Assembly (NCBI RefSeq): GCF_004355005.1 | Contig: NZ_SMSJ01000022.1 | Coordinates: 1 to 64,000, forward strand | Source: Dankookia rubra | GTDB lineage: Bacteria; Pseudomonadota; Alphaproteobacteria; Acetobacterales; Acetobacteraceae | Direction: 5' to 3' | DNA length: 64,000 nt | The notes under the pieces: model-generated | What the model saw: only the letters and a program-made list of their open reading frames with translations | What the model was told of the DNA's origin: nothing | Database searches by the model: none | Part shown: one piece after another, positions 7,320 through 16,767 of the stretch | Numbering within the stretch: position 1 is the first letter of the stretch | How the letters are laid out: each line of letters begins with the position of its first letter | Made by a program: the position numbers and the translations under genes

Positions 7320-8039
7320 ATGCGCCGGCGCTCCCTGCTGGCGGCCGGTGCGGCCGCGCTCACCCCCGTTCGCCGGGCCCGGGCCCAGGCCGATCCGGTC
7401 GACGTGCTCCTGGTGCTGGCGGTCGATGTCTCCCGCTCGGTCGACGACGACGAGGCGCGGCTGCAGCGGGAAGGCTACCGCGCCGCGGTCAGCGACCCGC
7501 AGGTGGTCGAGGCGATCCGCGGCGGCATGATCGGCGCGATCGGCCTCGCCTATGTCGAATGGGCCGGCGCCGAGTACCAGCGGCTGGTGCTGCCCTGGAT
7601 GCGGGTTTCGGGCGCCGGGGAGGCGCGGGCCTGGTCGGAGAAGCTGGCCGAGGCGCCGCGGGCCTCGCTGTCCTGGACCTCGATCTCGGGCGGGCTCGAC
7701 TTCTCCCGCCAGGTGCTGGCGGAGGCGCCTTTCGATGCGACGCGGCGGGTGATCGACGTCTCGGGCGACGGGGTGAACAACAGCGGCGGGCCGGTGGAGC
7801 TGGCGCGCGACCGGCTGGTGGCGGAGGGGGTGACGATCAACGGCCTGCCGATCGTCAACGACCGGCCGACCTTCGGGCGGATGCCGCCCATCCCGCTCGA
7901 CGAGTACTACCGCGACAGCGTGATCGGCGGGGCCGGCGCCTTCGTCGTGGTCGCCGAGGATTTCCAGAGCTTCGGCAATGCGGTGAAGCGGAAGCTGATC
8001 CGCGAGATCGCGGCGCTGGACGGGCCGACCATCGCCTGA
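7320..8039 (+). CDS. Exported DUF1194 protein with a von Willebrand A-like fold
   Basis: A 239-residue protein of the DUF1194 family whose role is not known. It starts with a Tat-like signal (MRRRSLLAAGAAALTP, cleaved near ARA-QAD). The mature part has a VWA-type metal site near the start (AVDVSRSVDDDE, D-x-S-x-S) and RVIDVSGDGVNNSGG further on. It is therefore likely a periplasmic metal-dependent adhesion or scaffold domain. GGAGG at 7307-7311 supports ATG 7320. The 90-base gap before it is relatively AT-rich (AATAATTCTAAGG) and may hold a promoter. Confidence 0.8.
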   Translation: MRRRSLLAAGAAALTPVRRARAQADPVDVLLVLAVDVSRSVDDDEARLQREGYRAAVSDPQVVEAIRGGMIGAIGLAYVEWAGAEYQRLVLPWMRVSGAGEARAWSEKLAEAPRASLSWTSISGGLDFSRQVLAEAPFDATRRVIDVSGDGVNNSGGPVELARDRLVAEGVTINGLPIVNDRPTFGRMPPIPLDEYYRDSVIGGAGAFVVVAEDFQSFGNAVKRKLIREIAALDGPTIA

Positions 8040-8058
8040 TGGCCGGCCCGGCGGGGCC

Positions 8059-8943
8059 TCACTCCGGCGGCATCGCCCAGGCCATGGCCTCGGCGCCCGG
8101 GGCGTAGATCTGGTTGGTGGTGGCCGGGTTGCGGTTGACCAGCTTCCGCATGAACAGCGGGTGGGTCATCGACCGGCACTCGTGCTCCACCTCGAACAGC
8201 AGCTTGCCCGTGTCGGGATCGACGATCTTGATGAAGCGGTACTGGTGCTGGCTGTCTTCCTGGCTGATCAGCCCGCGCTCCGACAGCCGGGCATGGACGC
8301 CGCCGAAATCGACGAAGGCCAGCTGGATGTGGTGGCCGTCGAAGGCCGGCTGCTGCGCGTCGGTCTCGCGGAAGGTCAGGTGCTGGCCGGGGGCGACGAG
8401 GACCTTCGCCACGCCGTCCTCGATGCTGGCCGGCGCCTGGACGATCTGCTGGTAGAACCGGACGATGCCCGGCAGGGTACCCGGCGCCACGTCGAACTCG
8501 ACATAGGGCATGCCGAGCTTGATGCGGCCGAAGCGGTCGGCATCCGGGGCATGGGCGCGGATGCGGTTGCCCCAGGGGCAGGTGATGGCGACGTGGTCGT
8601 CGCGCTCCTCGAAGCCGTAGCGCGTGCCGTCCAGCCAGCGCCGGGCGGTCTGCAGCCGGTGCAGCAGCTGGGCGCGGTCCGGCAGCACCAGGCCGGTGGT
8701 GCCGCGCAGCACCTGGGCCGGGCCGGTCGGCAGGTGGAATTGGCTGACCCCGGCATTGGCCCACATGTTCTCGATGCCGACGACCAGGTAGGGGTCGCGG
8801 GTCAGGCCGAGCGCCGAGATGTAGAAGGCGGTCGCCTTGCCCTGGTCGGGCACCCGCAGGTTCACGTGCTGCAGCTCGACCGAATTGCCGAGCGATTCGA
8901 GCGCCCGATTCCAGGGGCACGCGACCTTGGTCATGCCGTCCAT
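8059..8943 (-). CDS. VOC-superfamily protein with two glyoxalase-like domains
   Basis: Two consecutive vicinal-oxygen-chelate modules in 294 residues: residues about 20-130 (LQHVNLRVPDQGKATAFYISALGL) and about 140-270 (GMPYVEFDVAPGTLPGIVRFYQQIV, with an FEVEHE metal-ligand-like segment). Such proteins are dioxygenases, lyases or isomerases that use a divalent metal. The substrate is not evident. On the minus strand GCGGAGG precedes the ATG at 8943 by seven bases, which decides for this start over an ATG three codons inside. It follows a Bug-type receptor gene by 91 bases on the same strand, hinting at catabolism of the imported compound. Confidence 0.8.
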   Translation of the reverse strand: MDGMTKVACPWNRALESLGNSVELQHVNLRVPDQGKATAFYISALGLTRDPYLVVGIENMWANAGVSQFHLPTGPAQVLRGTTGLVLPDRAQLLHRLQTARRWLDGTRYGFEERDDHVAITCPWGNRIRAHAPDADRFGRIKLGMPYVEFDVAPGTLPGIVRFYQQIVQAPASIEDGVAKVLVAPGQHLTFRETDAQQPAFDGHHIQLAFVDFGGVHARLSERGLISQEDSQHQYRFIKIVDPDTGKLLFEVEHECRSMTHPLFMRKLVNRNPATTNQIYAPGAEAMAWAMPPE

Positions 8944-9034
8944 TGCTTGCGTCCTCCGCCCTGCGGCCAGGTTCGGAGGCAGGCTCGCATGCGGGGTGGC
9001 GGGGCGTAAAGGGCCACCACCCGCGCAACGACAC

Positions 9035-10024
9035 TCAGTCGGCGTACTGGCCGGCGCCCTGGATGATCGGCTTCCACTTGGCGATGTCGGCCAGCCAGAA
9101 CTTGCGGTGCGCCTCGGGCGTCGCCATCGCGGCTGCGACCGGCGCGGTGCCGAGCTCGGCGAAGCGGGCCACCAGCTTGGGGTCGGCCAGCGCCACCTGC
9201 AGGGCCTTGCTCAGACGCCCCGTGATCTCGGCCGGCGTTCCCTTCGGCGCGTAGAGGCCGTGCCAGACGGTGACCTGGAATTCCGGCAGGCCCGCCTCGG
9301 CCGAGGTCGGCACCTCGGGCAGCGCTTCCAGCCGGGCCGGGGTGGTGGTGGCGAAGACCTTGATCGCGCCGCTCTTGATCTGCTCGGTCGTGCTGGTGGT
9401 CTGGTCGCACATCAGGTCGATGCGGCCGGAGATGACCTCCTGCATCGCCGGGCCGGTGCCGCGGAAGGGGACGGTGGTCATCGGCGCGTCCACCGCCTTC
9501 ATCAGCAGCAGGCCGCAGAGGTGGCTGGCGGCGCCGATGCCGGCATTGGCGTAGTTCAGCTTCTCCTGGTCGCGGCGGATGACGGCGATCGCCTCGGCCA
9601 GGGTATTGGCGGGGAAGTCCTTCTTGGCGACAAGGGTCATCGGCACCTCGGTGACCAGGCCGATGGTCTCGAAGCCGCCGACCGGGTCATAGGCCAGGCG
9701 GCGGTAGAGCGTCGGCGTCGTCGCCATGCCGATATGGTGCAGCAGCAGGGTATAGCCGTCGGGCTTCGCGTTGGCGACGCGCTGGGCGCCGATGGTGCCG
9801 CCGGCGCCGCCGGCATTCTCGACGACGATGGTCTGGCCGAGCTCCCGGCCCATGCTCTCCGCGACCAGGCGGGTGACCGTGTCGGTCGGGCCGCCCGCGG
9901 CGAAGGGGACGATGACGGTCAGCGTCCGGCTGGGGAAGGGCTGCGCCGCGGCGGGCAGCGCAGCGGCGGCAGCGGCGGCGAGGGCGGCAAGCGCGAGGGT
10001 GGCGCGCCGGGCGAGACGGGACAT
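9035..10024 (-). CDS. Bug-family tripartite tricarboxylate transporter receptor
   Basis: A periplasmic solute-binding protein (TctC-like) for a carboxylate or aromatic acid. The 329 residues have a Sec signal peptide rich in Ala (cut near AAA-QPFPSRTL). The family hallmarks follow: IVPFAAGGPTDTVTRL, VVENAGGAGGTIGAQRVANAKPDGYTL and PFRGTGPAMQEVISGRIDLM. No TctA/TctB membrane genes are in the window, so it is an orphan receptor, as is common for this greatly expanded family. ATG 10024 was chosen because it places the signal peptide correctly and has a GGAG upstream. A longer frame to 10093 adds only unlikely residues. Confidence 0.92.
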   Translation of the reverse strand: MSRLARRATLALAALAAAAAAALPAAAQPFPSRTLTVIVPFAAGGPTDTVTRLVAESMGRELGQTIVVENAGGAGGTIGAQRVANAKPDGYTLLLHHIGMATTPTLYRRLAYDPVGGFETIGLVTEVPMTLVAKKDFPANTLAEAIAVIRRDQEKLNYANAGIGAASHLCGLLLMKAVDAPMTTVPFRGTGPAMQEVISGRIDLMCDQTTSTTEQIKSGAIKVFATTTPARLEALPEVPTSAEAGLPEFQVTVWHGLYAPKGTPAEITGRLSKALQVALADPKLVARFAELGTAPVAAAMATPEAHRKFWLADIAKWKPIIQGAGQYAD

Positions 10025-10410
10025 GGATGACTCCGGGGCGTGGCAGGGGCGCGGCGCGTGAATATCGCAAGAGCCGTGGCGATACGAGGACATATCAACC
10101 AGTCGGCGATTTTTCTGACGGCCGCATTACGCCGGGTAAATCGTCCCGCGGCCGGGCGGGTTCCCGTCGATGCGGAAAGCCTGGGCGCGACGCCCGGCTG
10201 CGGGGGCCTCGGCCTCGCTGGCGACCGAGCTCGGCCAGCCTTCCATGCCCGGCCGGGCACGCCGCCGGCGGCGCTGGCGCGGCTGGACGACGCCTTTCGC
10301 CGGGGCAGCGCGCCGGGGCAGCCGCTGGCCACCCTCCGCGACCAGGCGGCGGTGCCAAAGTCCTCGACCCCGCAGGCGCCGGCGAGCGCCGCCGCGGCGG
10401 CGCGGCCGGA
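10025..10410. other. Intergenic region between the receptor and kinase genes
   Basis: About 390 bases. The first part (10060-10150) is the least GC-rich and presumably contains the receptor promoter on the minus strand. The remainder is GC-rich with an open frame of no recognisable family. I see no gene or clear hairpin. Confidence 0.5.
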
Positions 10411-11592
10411 TCAGCCCGCCGGCAGCTCCAGCGTGAAGACCGTGGCGGCCGGGTCCGAGGCGACGCTGAGCGTGCCGCCATGCGCGCGGGCGACCTCGGC
10501 GGCGATGTAGAGGCCGAGGCCGAGGCCGGCCCGCGGCCCGTTCGCGTCGCGGCTGAAGGGCTGGAACAGCCGCGCCATGATGGCGGGCGGGATCGGCCGG
10601 CCCTGATTGGTGACCGAGAGGGTGAGGCCGCCGTCGCGCCCATGCGCGGTGAGGCTCACCGGCCGGTCCTGCGCGCCATGCACCAGCGCATTGGCCAGCA
10701 GGTTGGAGACCAGCTGGCCAATGCGCCGGGGGTCGCAGGCCACCAGGTCGGGCAGGTCGATCGCGGCCTCGACGGTGCGGTCGGGGTGGGTGCCGCGCAG
10801 CTCCGCCACAACGTCCCGCAGCAGGCCGTCCAGCGCCACGCGCCGCTGCCGCACCGGGATCCCGCCGCCGAGCCGGCCGCGGGCGAAGTCGAGGATGTCG
10901 TCCACCAGCGTCGCCATGCGCCGGCAGCTGCGCCGCATCTGCGCCAGGATCTCGGGGGCGCGGGCATCCGCCGGGTGGCGGGCCAGCAGGTCGGCCCCGG
11001 CGCCGACCGCGGCGATCGGGTTGCGCAGGTCGTGGCCGAGCACGGCGATGAACTGCTCGCGCAGCGCGCCGAGCGCCTCGGCGTCCAGCAGGGCGGTCTG
11101 GCTCGCCTGCAGCCGCTCCTCGATTTCGAGCTGCGCCGCGACCAGCTCGGCGAAAAGGGTCACGGTCGGCAGCACCTTGCCGTCGCGCAGCCGGGCGGGC
11201 TCGGGGTCGAGCGCGCAGATGGTGCCGAAGACCGAGCCGTCGCGGCGGATGATGGGGACCGAGATGTAGCTCTCGAAGCCGTAGCGGCGCGGGACGGGAT
11301 GCGAGGCATAGACCGGGTCCCGGCTCGCATGGTCGATGACGATCGGCTGGCGGGAGGCGCGGATGCTGTCGCAGAAGGTGGTCTGGAGGTCGAGCTGGCC
11401 GCCCGGCCGCAGGCCGAAGCCGATGCGGTCGAGCACGGCGCAGGCGGTCCAGTCATGGTTGGTGACGCGCGCCACCGCGGCGAAGCGCAGCCCCGTCATG
11501 TCGCAGAGGATCTGCAGGATGGTCGGGACGGCGCCGATGCGGGCGACCAGCGCGATATCGCCGGCGGGATCGGGATCGGGATCGGTCACCAT
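10411..11592 (-). CDS. GAF-domain sensor histidine kinase
   Basis: A soluble two-component kinase of 393 residues. Residues about 15-160 form a GAF sensor domain (FGTICALDPEPARL). HisKA follows with the phospho-acceptor His187 in FIAVLGHDLRNPI, then an ATPase domain with the N-box QLVSNLLANALVHG and a GLGLGLYIAAEV G-box. There are no membrane helices, so the signal is cytoplasmic. No response regulator lies nearby. An ATG at 11592 begins the frame. Confidence 0.88.
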   Translation of the reverse strand: MVTDPDPDPAGDIALVARIGAVPTILQILCDMTGLRFAAVARVTNHDWTACAVLDRIGFGLRPGGQLDLQTTFCDSIRASRQPIVIDHASRDPVYASHPVPRRYGFESYISVPIIRRDGSVFGTICALDPEPARLRDGKVLPTVTLFAELVAAQLEIEERLQASQTALLDAEALGALREQFIAVLGHDLRNPIAAVGAGADLLARHPADARAPEILAQMRRSCRRMATLVDDILDFARGRLGGGIPVRQRRVALDGLLRDVVAELRGTHPDRTVEAAIDLPDLVACDPRRIGQLVSNLLANALVHGAQDRPVSLTAHGRDGGLTLSVTNQGRPIPPAIMARLFQPFSRDANGPRAGLGLGLYIAAEVARAHGGTLSVASDPAATVFTLELPAG

Positions 11593-11687
11593 GGGCTGCC
11601 CTGGTTACCCGGCAGCCTAGGCGGGCCGGCACGCCGACGCCAAACGGATTCGGCACAAAACAAGTTACAGGACGACGCGCGGGGCGG

Positions 11688-11704
11688 GGAACCGCTTCGG
11701 TTCC
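11688..11704 (-). terminator. Small hairpin after lepA
   Basis: GGAACCG (11688-11694) and CGGTTCC (11698-11704) pair around a 3-base loop, 13 bases beyond the lepA stop on the minus strand. No T-tract follows, so termination strength is uncertain. Confidence 0.4.
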
Positions 11705-11716
11705 GCTGCCGGCCGG

Positions 11717-13522
11717 TCAGGCGTCCATCTTCAGGGCGGCGATGAAGGCGCTCTGCGGGATCTCGACCTTGCCGAATTGCCGCATGCGCTTCTTGCCTTC
11801 CTTCTGCTTGTCGAGAAGCTTCCGCTTGCGGCTGATGTCGCCGCCGTAGCACTTGGCGGTGACGTCCTTCGACATGGCGCTGATGGTCTCGCGCGCGATG
11901 ACGCGGCCGCCGATGGCCGCCTGGATGGGGATCTTGAAGAGCTGGCGGGGGATCAGCTCCTTCAGCCGCTCGCAGATCTGCCGGCCGCGCCGGTCGGCCT
12001 GGCTGCGATGCGCCATGAAGGAGAGCGCATCGACCGGCTCGGCATTCACCAGGATCGAGATCTTCACCAGGTCGCCGGATTCGTAGCCGTCGACCTGGTA
12101 GTCGAAGCTGGCATAGCCGCGGCTGATCGACTTGAGGCGGTCGTAGAAATCGAAGACCACCTCGTTCAGCGGCAGCCGGTAGACCGCCATGGCGCGGCTG
12201 CCAACATAGGTCAGCTCCACCTGCCGTCCCCGGCGCTCGTTGCAGAGGGTCAGCACCGGGCCGAGGTATTCGTCCGGCACCATGATGGTCGCCTTGATCC
12301 AGGGCTCCTGGATCTCCTCGATCACGCTGGGGTCCGGCATGTCGGCGGGGTTGTGCAGGTCGAGCTCCTCGCCGTTCGTCTTCTTCAGCTTGTAGACGAC
12401 GGAGGGGGCGGTCGCGATCAGGTCGAGGTCGAACTCGCGGGCCAGCCGCTCCTGCACGATCTCGAGGTGCAGCAGGCCGAGGAAGCCGCAGCGGTAGCCG
12501 AGGCCCAGCGCGGCGCTGGTCTCCATCTCGTAGTGGAAGCTGCTGTCGTTCAGCCGCAGCTTGCCCACGCTCTCGCGCAGCTTCTCGAAGTCGTCGGCAT
12601 CGACGGGGTAGAGCCCGCACCACACCACGGGGATGGAGGGCTTGAAGCCCGGCAGCGCCGCGGCCGCGGGGGCGCGGTCATCGGTGATGGTGTCGCCGAC
12701 GTTGGTGTCGGCGACCGTCTTGATGGCCGCCGTGACGTAGCCCATCTCGCCCGGCCCGAGGCTGTCCACCGCGACCATCTTCGGGGTGAAGATGCCGACC
12801 TGCTCGACCGTATGGACGGCGCCGTTCGACATCATGCGGATGCGCTGGCCCTTCTTCAGGTGGCCGTCCCGCACCCGCACCAGCACGACGACGCCCAGGT
12901 ATGCGTCGTACCAGCTGTCGACCAGCAGGGCGGTCAGCGTCTTCGCCGCATCGCCGGTCGGCGGCGGCAGGCGCGTGACGATCGCCTCCAGCACGCCCTC
13001 GATGTTCAGGCCCGTTTTCGCGCTGATCAGCACGGCGTCCGAGGCGTCGAGGCCGATCACGTCCTCGATCTGCTGCTTCACCCGGTCGGGCTCGGCGGCG
13101 GGGAGGTCCACCTTGTTGAGCACCGGGACGATCTCGTGGTTCGCGTCCAGCGCCTGGTAGACATTCGCCAGGGTCTGCGCCTCCACGCCCTGCGAGGCAT
13201 CGACCACCAGCAGGCTGCCCTCGCAGGCCGCGAGGCTGCGGGAAACCTCGTAGGCGAAGTCGACATGGCCGGGCGTGTCCATCAGGTTGAGGACATAGGT
13301 CTCCCCGTCATGCGCCTTGTACTGGATGCGGACGGTCTGCGCCTTGATGGTGATCCCGCGCTCCCGCTCGATGTCCATGTTGTCGAGCAGCTGCTCCTTC
13401 ATGTCGCGCAGCGCGACCGTGCCGGTGGTCTGGATCAGCCGGTCGGCGAGCGTCGATTTCCCATGGTCGATATGGGCGATGATGGAGAAGTTGCGGATGC
13501 GGTTCAGCGGGGTATCGGGCAT
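11717..13522 (-). CDS. lepA: Elongation factor 4 (back-translocating GTPase LepA)
   Basis: A translational GTPase that acts on stalled or mistranslocated ribosomes and in 30S biogenesis. Its 601 residues match the family length. G-motifs are visible: [16 protein letters not shown] (G1), a switch-region [20 protein letters not shown] (G3) and NKVDLP (G4). The C-terminal LepA-specific domain ends with [17 protein letters not shown]. It starts with [14 protein letters not shown]. The next gene upstream on the same strand ends about 110 bases away. Confidence 0.97.
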   Translation of the reverse strand: MPDTPLNRIRNFSIIAHIDHGKSTLADRLIQTTGTVALRDMKEQLLDNMDIERERGITIKAQTVRIQYKAHDGETYVLNLMDTPGHVDFAYEVSRSLAACEGSLLVVDASQGVEAQTLANVYQALDANHEIVPVLNKVDLPAAEPDRVKQQIEDVIGLDASDAVLISAKTGLNIEGVLEAIVTRLPPPTGDAAKTLTALLVDSWYDAYLGVVVLVRVRDGHLKKGQRIRMMSNGAVHTVEQVGIFTPKMVAVDSLGPGEMGYVTAAIKTVADTNVGDTITDDRAPAAAALPGFKPSIPVVWCGLYPVDADDFEKLRESVGKLRLNDSSFHYEMETSAALGLGYRCGFLGLLHLEIVQERLAREFDLDLIATAPSVVYKLKKTNGEELDLHNPADMPDPSVIEEIQEPWIKATIMVPDEYLGPVLTLCNERRGRQVELTYVGSRAMAVYRLPLNEVVFDFYDRLKSISRGYASFDYQVDGYESGDLVKISILVNAEPVDALSFMAHRSQADRRGRQICERLKELIPRQLFKIPIQAAIGGRVIARETISAMSKDVTAKCYGGDISRKRKLLDKQKEGKKRMRQFGKVEIPQSAFIAALKMDA

Positions 13523-13632
13523 GGGGGTTCCGGAGGCCGTAGTGCGGGCCTGGGTCGGGCCCGGCCGTCTGCTGAGGGGGAGATAGGGCAGAAGGGCCCC
13601 GAATCAAAGCGCCGGCTGCGGGCGGGCGCCCG

Positions 13633-14241
13633 CTACTTCACCACGTAGTTGGTGGTGGCGCAGGCATTGACCCCCCGCTTCTCCCCCGCATCGCCGCCCT
13701 GGAAGACCCAGCGCAGGTCGTAGCGGCATTCGCCCTGCGGCAGCCGCACCGGCTGGTACTGGCCGGGCGGGACGATGGTGTTCTCCCCCAGCCGGTCCGG
13801 CCCCCAGCCCTGCGCCGAACTGGGCGAGGCGTAGAATTGCTCGATCGGCCGGCCGCCCTGGTTGACCAGGTTGAAGGAAGGGTTGCCCTGCGGCGCGTTG
13901 CGCGGCGCCGCCCCGCCGCCGCCGACCACGACATCGACCAGGCCGCAGGTGTTCAGGTTGCGCCGCTCCTCCGCCCCGGCGCCCTGGTAGACGATGCGGA
14001 TGTCCCAGGCGCAGGTGCCGCCCTGCGGCAGGCGGACGATCTGCCGGCCGCCGGGCGGCACCACCTCGGAGCCCAGCCGGTCGTGGCCCCAGTCCGGCTG
14101 GTTGGCGGGGGAGGCATAGATCTCGTTGATCACCTTGGCCGTGTTGTTGACCACGCGGAAGGACGGGTCGCTCTCCGTGGCGGGCTGGGCGAGGGCGGCG
14201 AGCGGGGCAAGCAGCGCGAGGGGCAACGCGCGACGCAGCAT
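13633..14241 (-). CDS. Secreted protein with two tandem copies of an approximately 80-residue domain
   Basis: I do not recognise a named family. The 202 residues start with a Sec signal (MLRRALPLALLAPLAALAQP). Two homologous halves follow, each opening with (D/N)PSF-x-(V/L)-V-N and sharing YASP, (R)LG, VPPG, VRLPQG, a W or Y-D core, VFQG/VYQG, a Glu-(K/R)-R-x-x-N-x-C motif and a terminal VV. Each half has a pair of Cys that could form a disulfide. The ATG is preceded by a perfect AAGGAGGT. This looks like a duplicated periplasmic beta-sandwich protein. Its position upstream of lepA in the same direction is probably incidental. Confidence 0.75.
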   Translation of the reverse strand: MLRRALPLALLAPLAALAQPATESDPSFRVVNNTAKVINEIYASPANQPDWGHDRLGSEVVPPGGRQIVRLPQGGTCAWDIRIVYQGAGAEERRNLNTCGLVDVVVGGGGAAPRNAPQGNPSFNLVNQGGRPIEQFYASPSSAQGWGPDRLGENTIVPPGQYQPVRLPQGECRYDLRWVFQGGDAGEKRGVNACATTNYVVK

Positions 14242-14339
14242 CGATGGACCTCCTTCGGGGCGGCGAGAATAGCGCGGCCGGGGCCGGGCAGTGGTGACGC
14301 CGGCCGCGCCCGGGTCAAGCCTGCGTCAGCCGGGCCGGT

Positions 14340-14816
14340 TCAGTCGGGCCCGGCATCCCCGGCCGCCGCCCCCATGGCCAGCAGCTTCGCCTCCAGCCGG
14401 TCGAGCAGGGCGTGCAGCGCCTGCCGCTCGGCCGGCGCCAGGGCTTCGAGCAGCCCGGCCTCCAGCGCCCGTGCCTCGGGCACGATGGCGGCGTGCAGGG
14501 CGCGGCCGGCCGCGGTCATCGCCAGGCGCTGGACCCGGCGGTCCGCCGCATCCTCCTGCCGCGCCAGCAGGCCGCGGTCGAGCAGGGCGCGGACGGCGCG
14601 GCTGACCTTGACCTTGTCCATCGCCGTGCGCTCGACGACGCCGGTGGCCGAGAGCCCGCCGAAGCGGCCGACCACCGCGAGCACCCGCCATTCCGGAATG
14701 GAGAGCCCATAGGCGTCCGAGTAGCGCCGGGCGAAGAGCCGGGAGGTATGGTTGGTCACCACCGAGAGCCGGTAGGGCAGGAATTCCTCGAGCGCGAAGT
14801 CGGCGGCGGTGGTCAT
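14340..14816 (-). CDS. MarR-family transcriptional regulator
   Basis: A 158-residue winged-helix dimer. The DNA-binding part spans IPEWRVLAVVGRFGGLSATGVVERTAMDKVKVSRAVRALLDRGLLAR, with the wing DAADRRVQRLAMTAAG, the hallmark DxRxxxLxLT-like segment of MarR proteins. It is transcribed divergently from the FAD hydroxylase gene 114 bases away and probably represses it until an aromatic ligand binds. I found no convincing palindromic operator in the divergent gap. The start at 14816 (MTTAADF) leaves the usual helical N-terminus. Confidence 0.9.
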   Translation of the reverse strand: MTTAADFALEEFLPYRLSVVTNHTSRLFARRYSDAYGLSIPEWRVLAVVGRFGGLSATGVVERTAMDKVKVSRAVRALLDRGLLARQEDAADRRVQRLAMTAAGRALHAAIVPEARALEAGLLEALAPAERQALHALLDRLEAKLLAMGAAAGDAGPD

Positions 14817-14930
14817 GGCATGGCCCGGCGAAGCGGCGGCAAGGATGCCGGAGCCGCCGGCCACGGGGTAGAGGCTTGGCAGCCGTCGCCGCCCGGTCCA
14901 TGTCGTTGCGAACCGAAGGGGAGGCGCCGC

Positions 14931-16553
14931 ATGCCCGCCACCTACCAGAACCCGCGCTATGCCTGGCGCCGCCCCGATGCCCTCGGCCGCGCCGCGGCGG
15001 AGGAGGCGGCCGTGGTCATCCTCGGCGGCGGCGTGGTCGGGCTGACCCTGGCGCTCGACCTCGCGCGGCGCGGCACGCCCTCGATCCTGCTGGACGACGA
15101 CGACACCGTCTCGCTCGGCAGCCGCGCCATCTGCTGGGCCAAGCGGACGCTCGAGATCATGGGAAGGCTCGGGCTCGGCCGGCGCTTCCTGGAAAAAGGC
15201 GTGCGCTGGGGCCAGGGCCGGGTCTACGTGCAGGACCGGGAGGCCTATGCCTTCGACCTGCTGCCGGAGCAGGGCCATGAATACCCGGCCTTCGTCAACC
15301 TGCAGCAATACTACGCCGAGGAATGGCTGGTGGAGGCCTGCGCGGCGACCGGCCTCGTCGACCTGCGCTGGCGCAACAGGGTGACGGGCCTCGAGAACCG
15401 CGCGGATGGCGCGCTGCTGAGCATCGAGACGCCGGACGGCGCCTACCGGCTGCACGCGCAATGGCTGCTGGCCTGCGACGGCGCCCGCAGCACGGCGCGG
15501 CAGGCGCTCGGCCTGCCCTTCCTCGGCCAGGTCTTCCGCGACCGGTTCCTGATCGCCGACATCGTCATGCGCGGCGACTTCCCGGCCGAGCGCCGTTTCT
15601 GGTTCGACCCGCCCTTCCACCCCGGCCAGTCCGTGCTGCTGCACAAGCAGCCCGACGACGTTTGGCGGATCGACTTCCAGCTCGGCTGGGACGCCGACCC
15701 GGAAACGGAGAAGCAGCCGGAGAAGGTCCGCGCCCGGGTCGCCGCCATGCTCGGCCCGGACATCCCCTTCGCGCTCGAATGGGTCAGCGTCTACACCTTC
15801 CGCTGCCGCCGGCTGGAGCGCTTCCGCCATGGCCGGACCATCTTCCTCGGCGACAGCGCGCACCAGGTCAGCCCCTTCGGCGCCCGCGGCGGCAACGGCG
15901 GGGTGCAGGATGCCGACAACCTCGGCTGGAAGCTGGCCGCGGTGCTGGGCGGCGCGGCGCCCGAGACGCTGCTCGACAGCTACGATGCCGAGCGCATCCC
16001 GGCGGCCGAGGAGAACATCCTGAACTCCACCCGCAGCACCGACTTCATCACGCCGAAGAACGAAGCCGCGCGGGCCTATCGCGACGCTGTCCTGGCGCTT
16101 TCGGCCAAACATGCGCTGGCCCGGCCGCTGGTGAACTCCGGCCGCCTCTCGCGCCCCGCCGTGCTGCGCGGCAGCCCGCTGAACACCCGGGGCGGGGAGG
16201 CAACGCGGCTGCCGCCCGGCGCGCCGGCGGCGGATGCGCCGGTGCTCGACCGCGGCCGGCCGGACTGGCTGCTGCGGCACCTGGGACAGGACGGCTTCAC
16301 CCTGCTGGCGCTGGCCGGGACGGGCGCGCCGGGCCCGGCGCCGCCGCCGGGCGTCGCCCGGCTGGTGGTGGGGGAAACCGAGACCACCGGCGCGCTCCTC
16401 GACCATGCCGGGCTGGTTGCCGCCCGCTGGGACCTGGCGCCGGGCCAGGCGGTGCTGCTCCGCCCCGACCAGCATGTCGCGGCCCGCTTCGACCGGCCCG
16501 ACCCGGCGGCGATTGCCGCCGCGCGGGACCGCGCCCTGGGAAAGCCCGCATGA
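14931..16553 (+). CDS. FAD-dependent aromatic hydroxylase (MhpA/PheA-like)
   Basis: A class A flavoprotein monooxygenase of 540 residues, probably hydroxylating a phenolic compound with NAD(P)H and O2. Visible motifs are the dinucleotide fold VVILGGGVVGLTLALDLARRG, a DG segment (LLACDGARSTARQALG) and the FAD-ribityl motif FLGDSAHQVSPFGARGGNGG. A C-terminal thioredoxin-like domain of the phenol-hydroxylase type follows. AAGGGGAGG at 14915-14923 supports ATG 14931. It overlaps the DUF2783 gene by four bases (ATGA), indicating translational coupling, and faces a MarR regulator. The true substrate is unknown. Confidence 0.88.
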   Translation: MPATYQNPRYAWRRPDALGRAAAEEAAVVILGGGVVGLTLALDLARRGTPSILLDDDDTVSLGSRAICWAKRTLEIMGRLGLGRRFLEKGVRWGQGRVYVQDREAYAFDLLPEQGHEYPAFVNLQQYYAEEWLVEACAATGLVDLRWRNRVTGLENRADGALLSIETPDGAYRLHAQWLLACDGARSTARQALGLPFLGQVFRDRFLIADIVMRGDFPAERRFWFDPPFHPGQSVLLHKQPDDVWRIDFQLGWDADPETEKQPEKVRARVAAMLGPDIPFALEWVSVYTFRCRRLERFRHGRTIFLGDSAHQVSPFGARGGNGGVQDADNLGWKLAAVLGGAAPETLLDSYDAERIPAAEENILNSTRSTDFITPKNEAARAYRDAVLALSAKHALARPLVNSGRLSRPAVLRGSPLNTRGGEATRLPPGAPAADAPVLDRGRPDWLLRHLGQDGFTLLALAGTGAPGPAPPPGVARLVVGETETTGALLDHAGLVAARWDLAPGQAVLLRPDQHVAARFDRPDPAAIAAARDRALGKPA

Positions 16554-16762
16554 GCATCTCGACCGAGCCCCGCCTGGCCGACCCGGATGCCTTCTACGCC
16601 GCGTTGATGGAGGCGCATCGCGGGCTGGACGAGGCGGCGTCGCGCCGGCTCGACGCCGCGCTGGTCATCCTGCTGGCCAACCAGCTGGGCGATGCCGCGG
16701 CGGCCGAGGCGATCCGGCTGGCGCGGGAGGCGGTGGCGGGGCCCCTGGGAGGGACTGGCTGA
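16550..16762 (+). CDS. DUF2783 small protein, coupled to the hydroxylase
   Basis: A 70-residue acidic helical protein (LADPDAFYAALMEAHRGLDEAASRRLDAALVILL). Its ATG overlaps the hydroxylase stop codon, so it is translated by coupling. I associate DUF2783 proteins with flavin monooxygenase genes of this type. A role as a small subunit or accessory factor is inference only. The gene ends five bases before the end of the convergent methyltransferase. Confidence 0.75.
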   Translation: MSISTEPRLADPDAFYAALMEAHRGLDEAASRRLDAALVILLANQLGDAAAAEAIRLAREAVAGPLGGTG

Positions 16763-16767
16763 CCCGC

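Noticed and set aside
10040..10510. 156-codon plus-strand frame in the gap between receptor and kinase
   Set aside because: It overlaps the kinase C-terminus antisense, has no ribosome binding site or family resemblance and contains long Ala/Pro/Arg runs.
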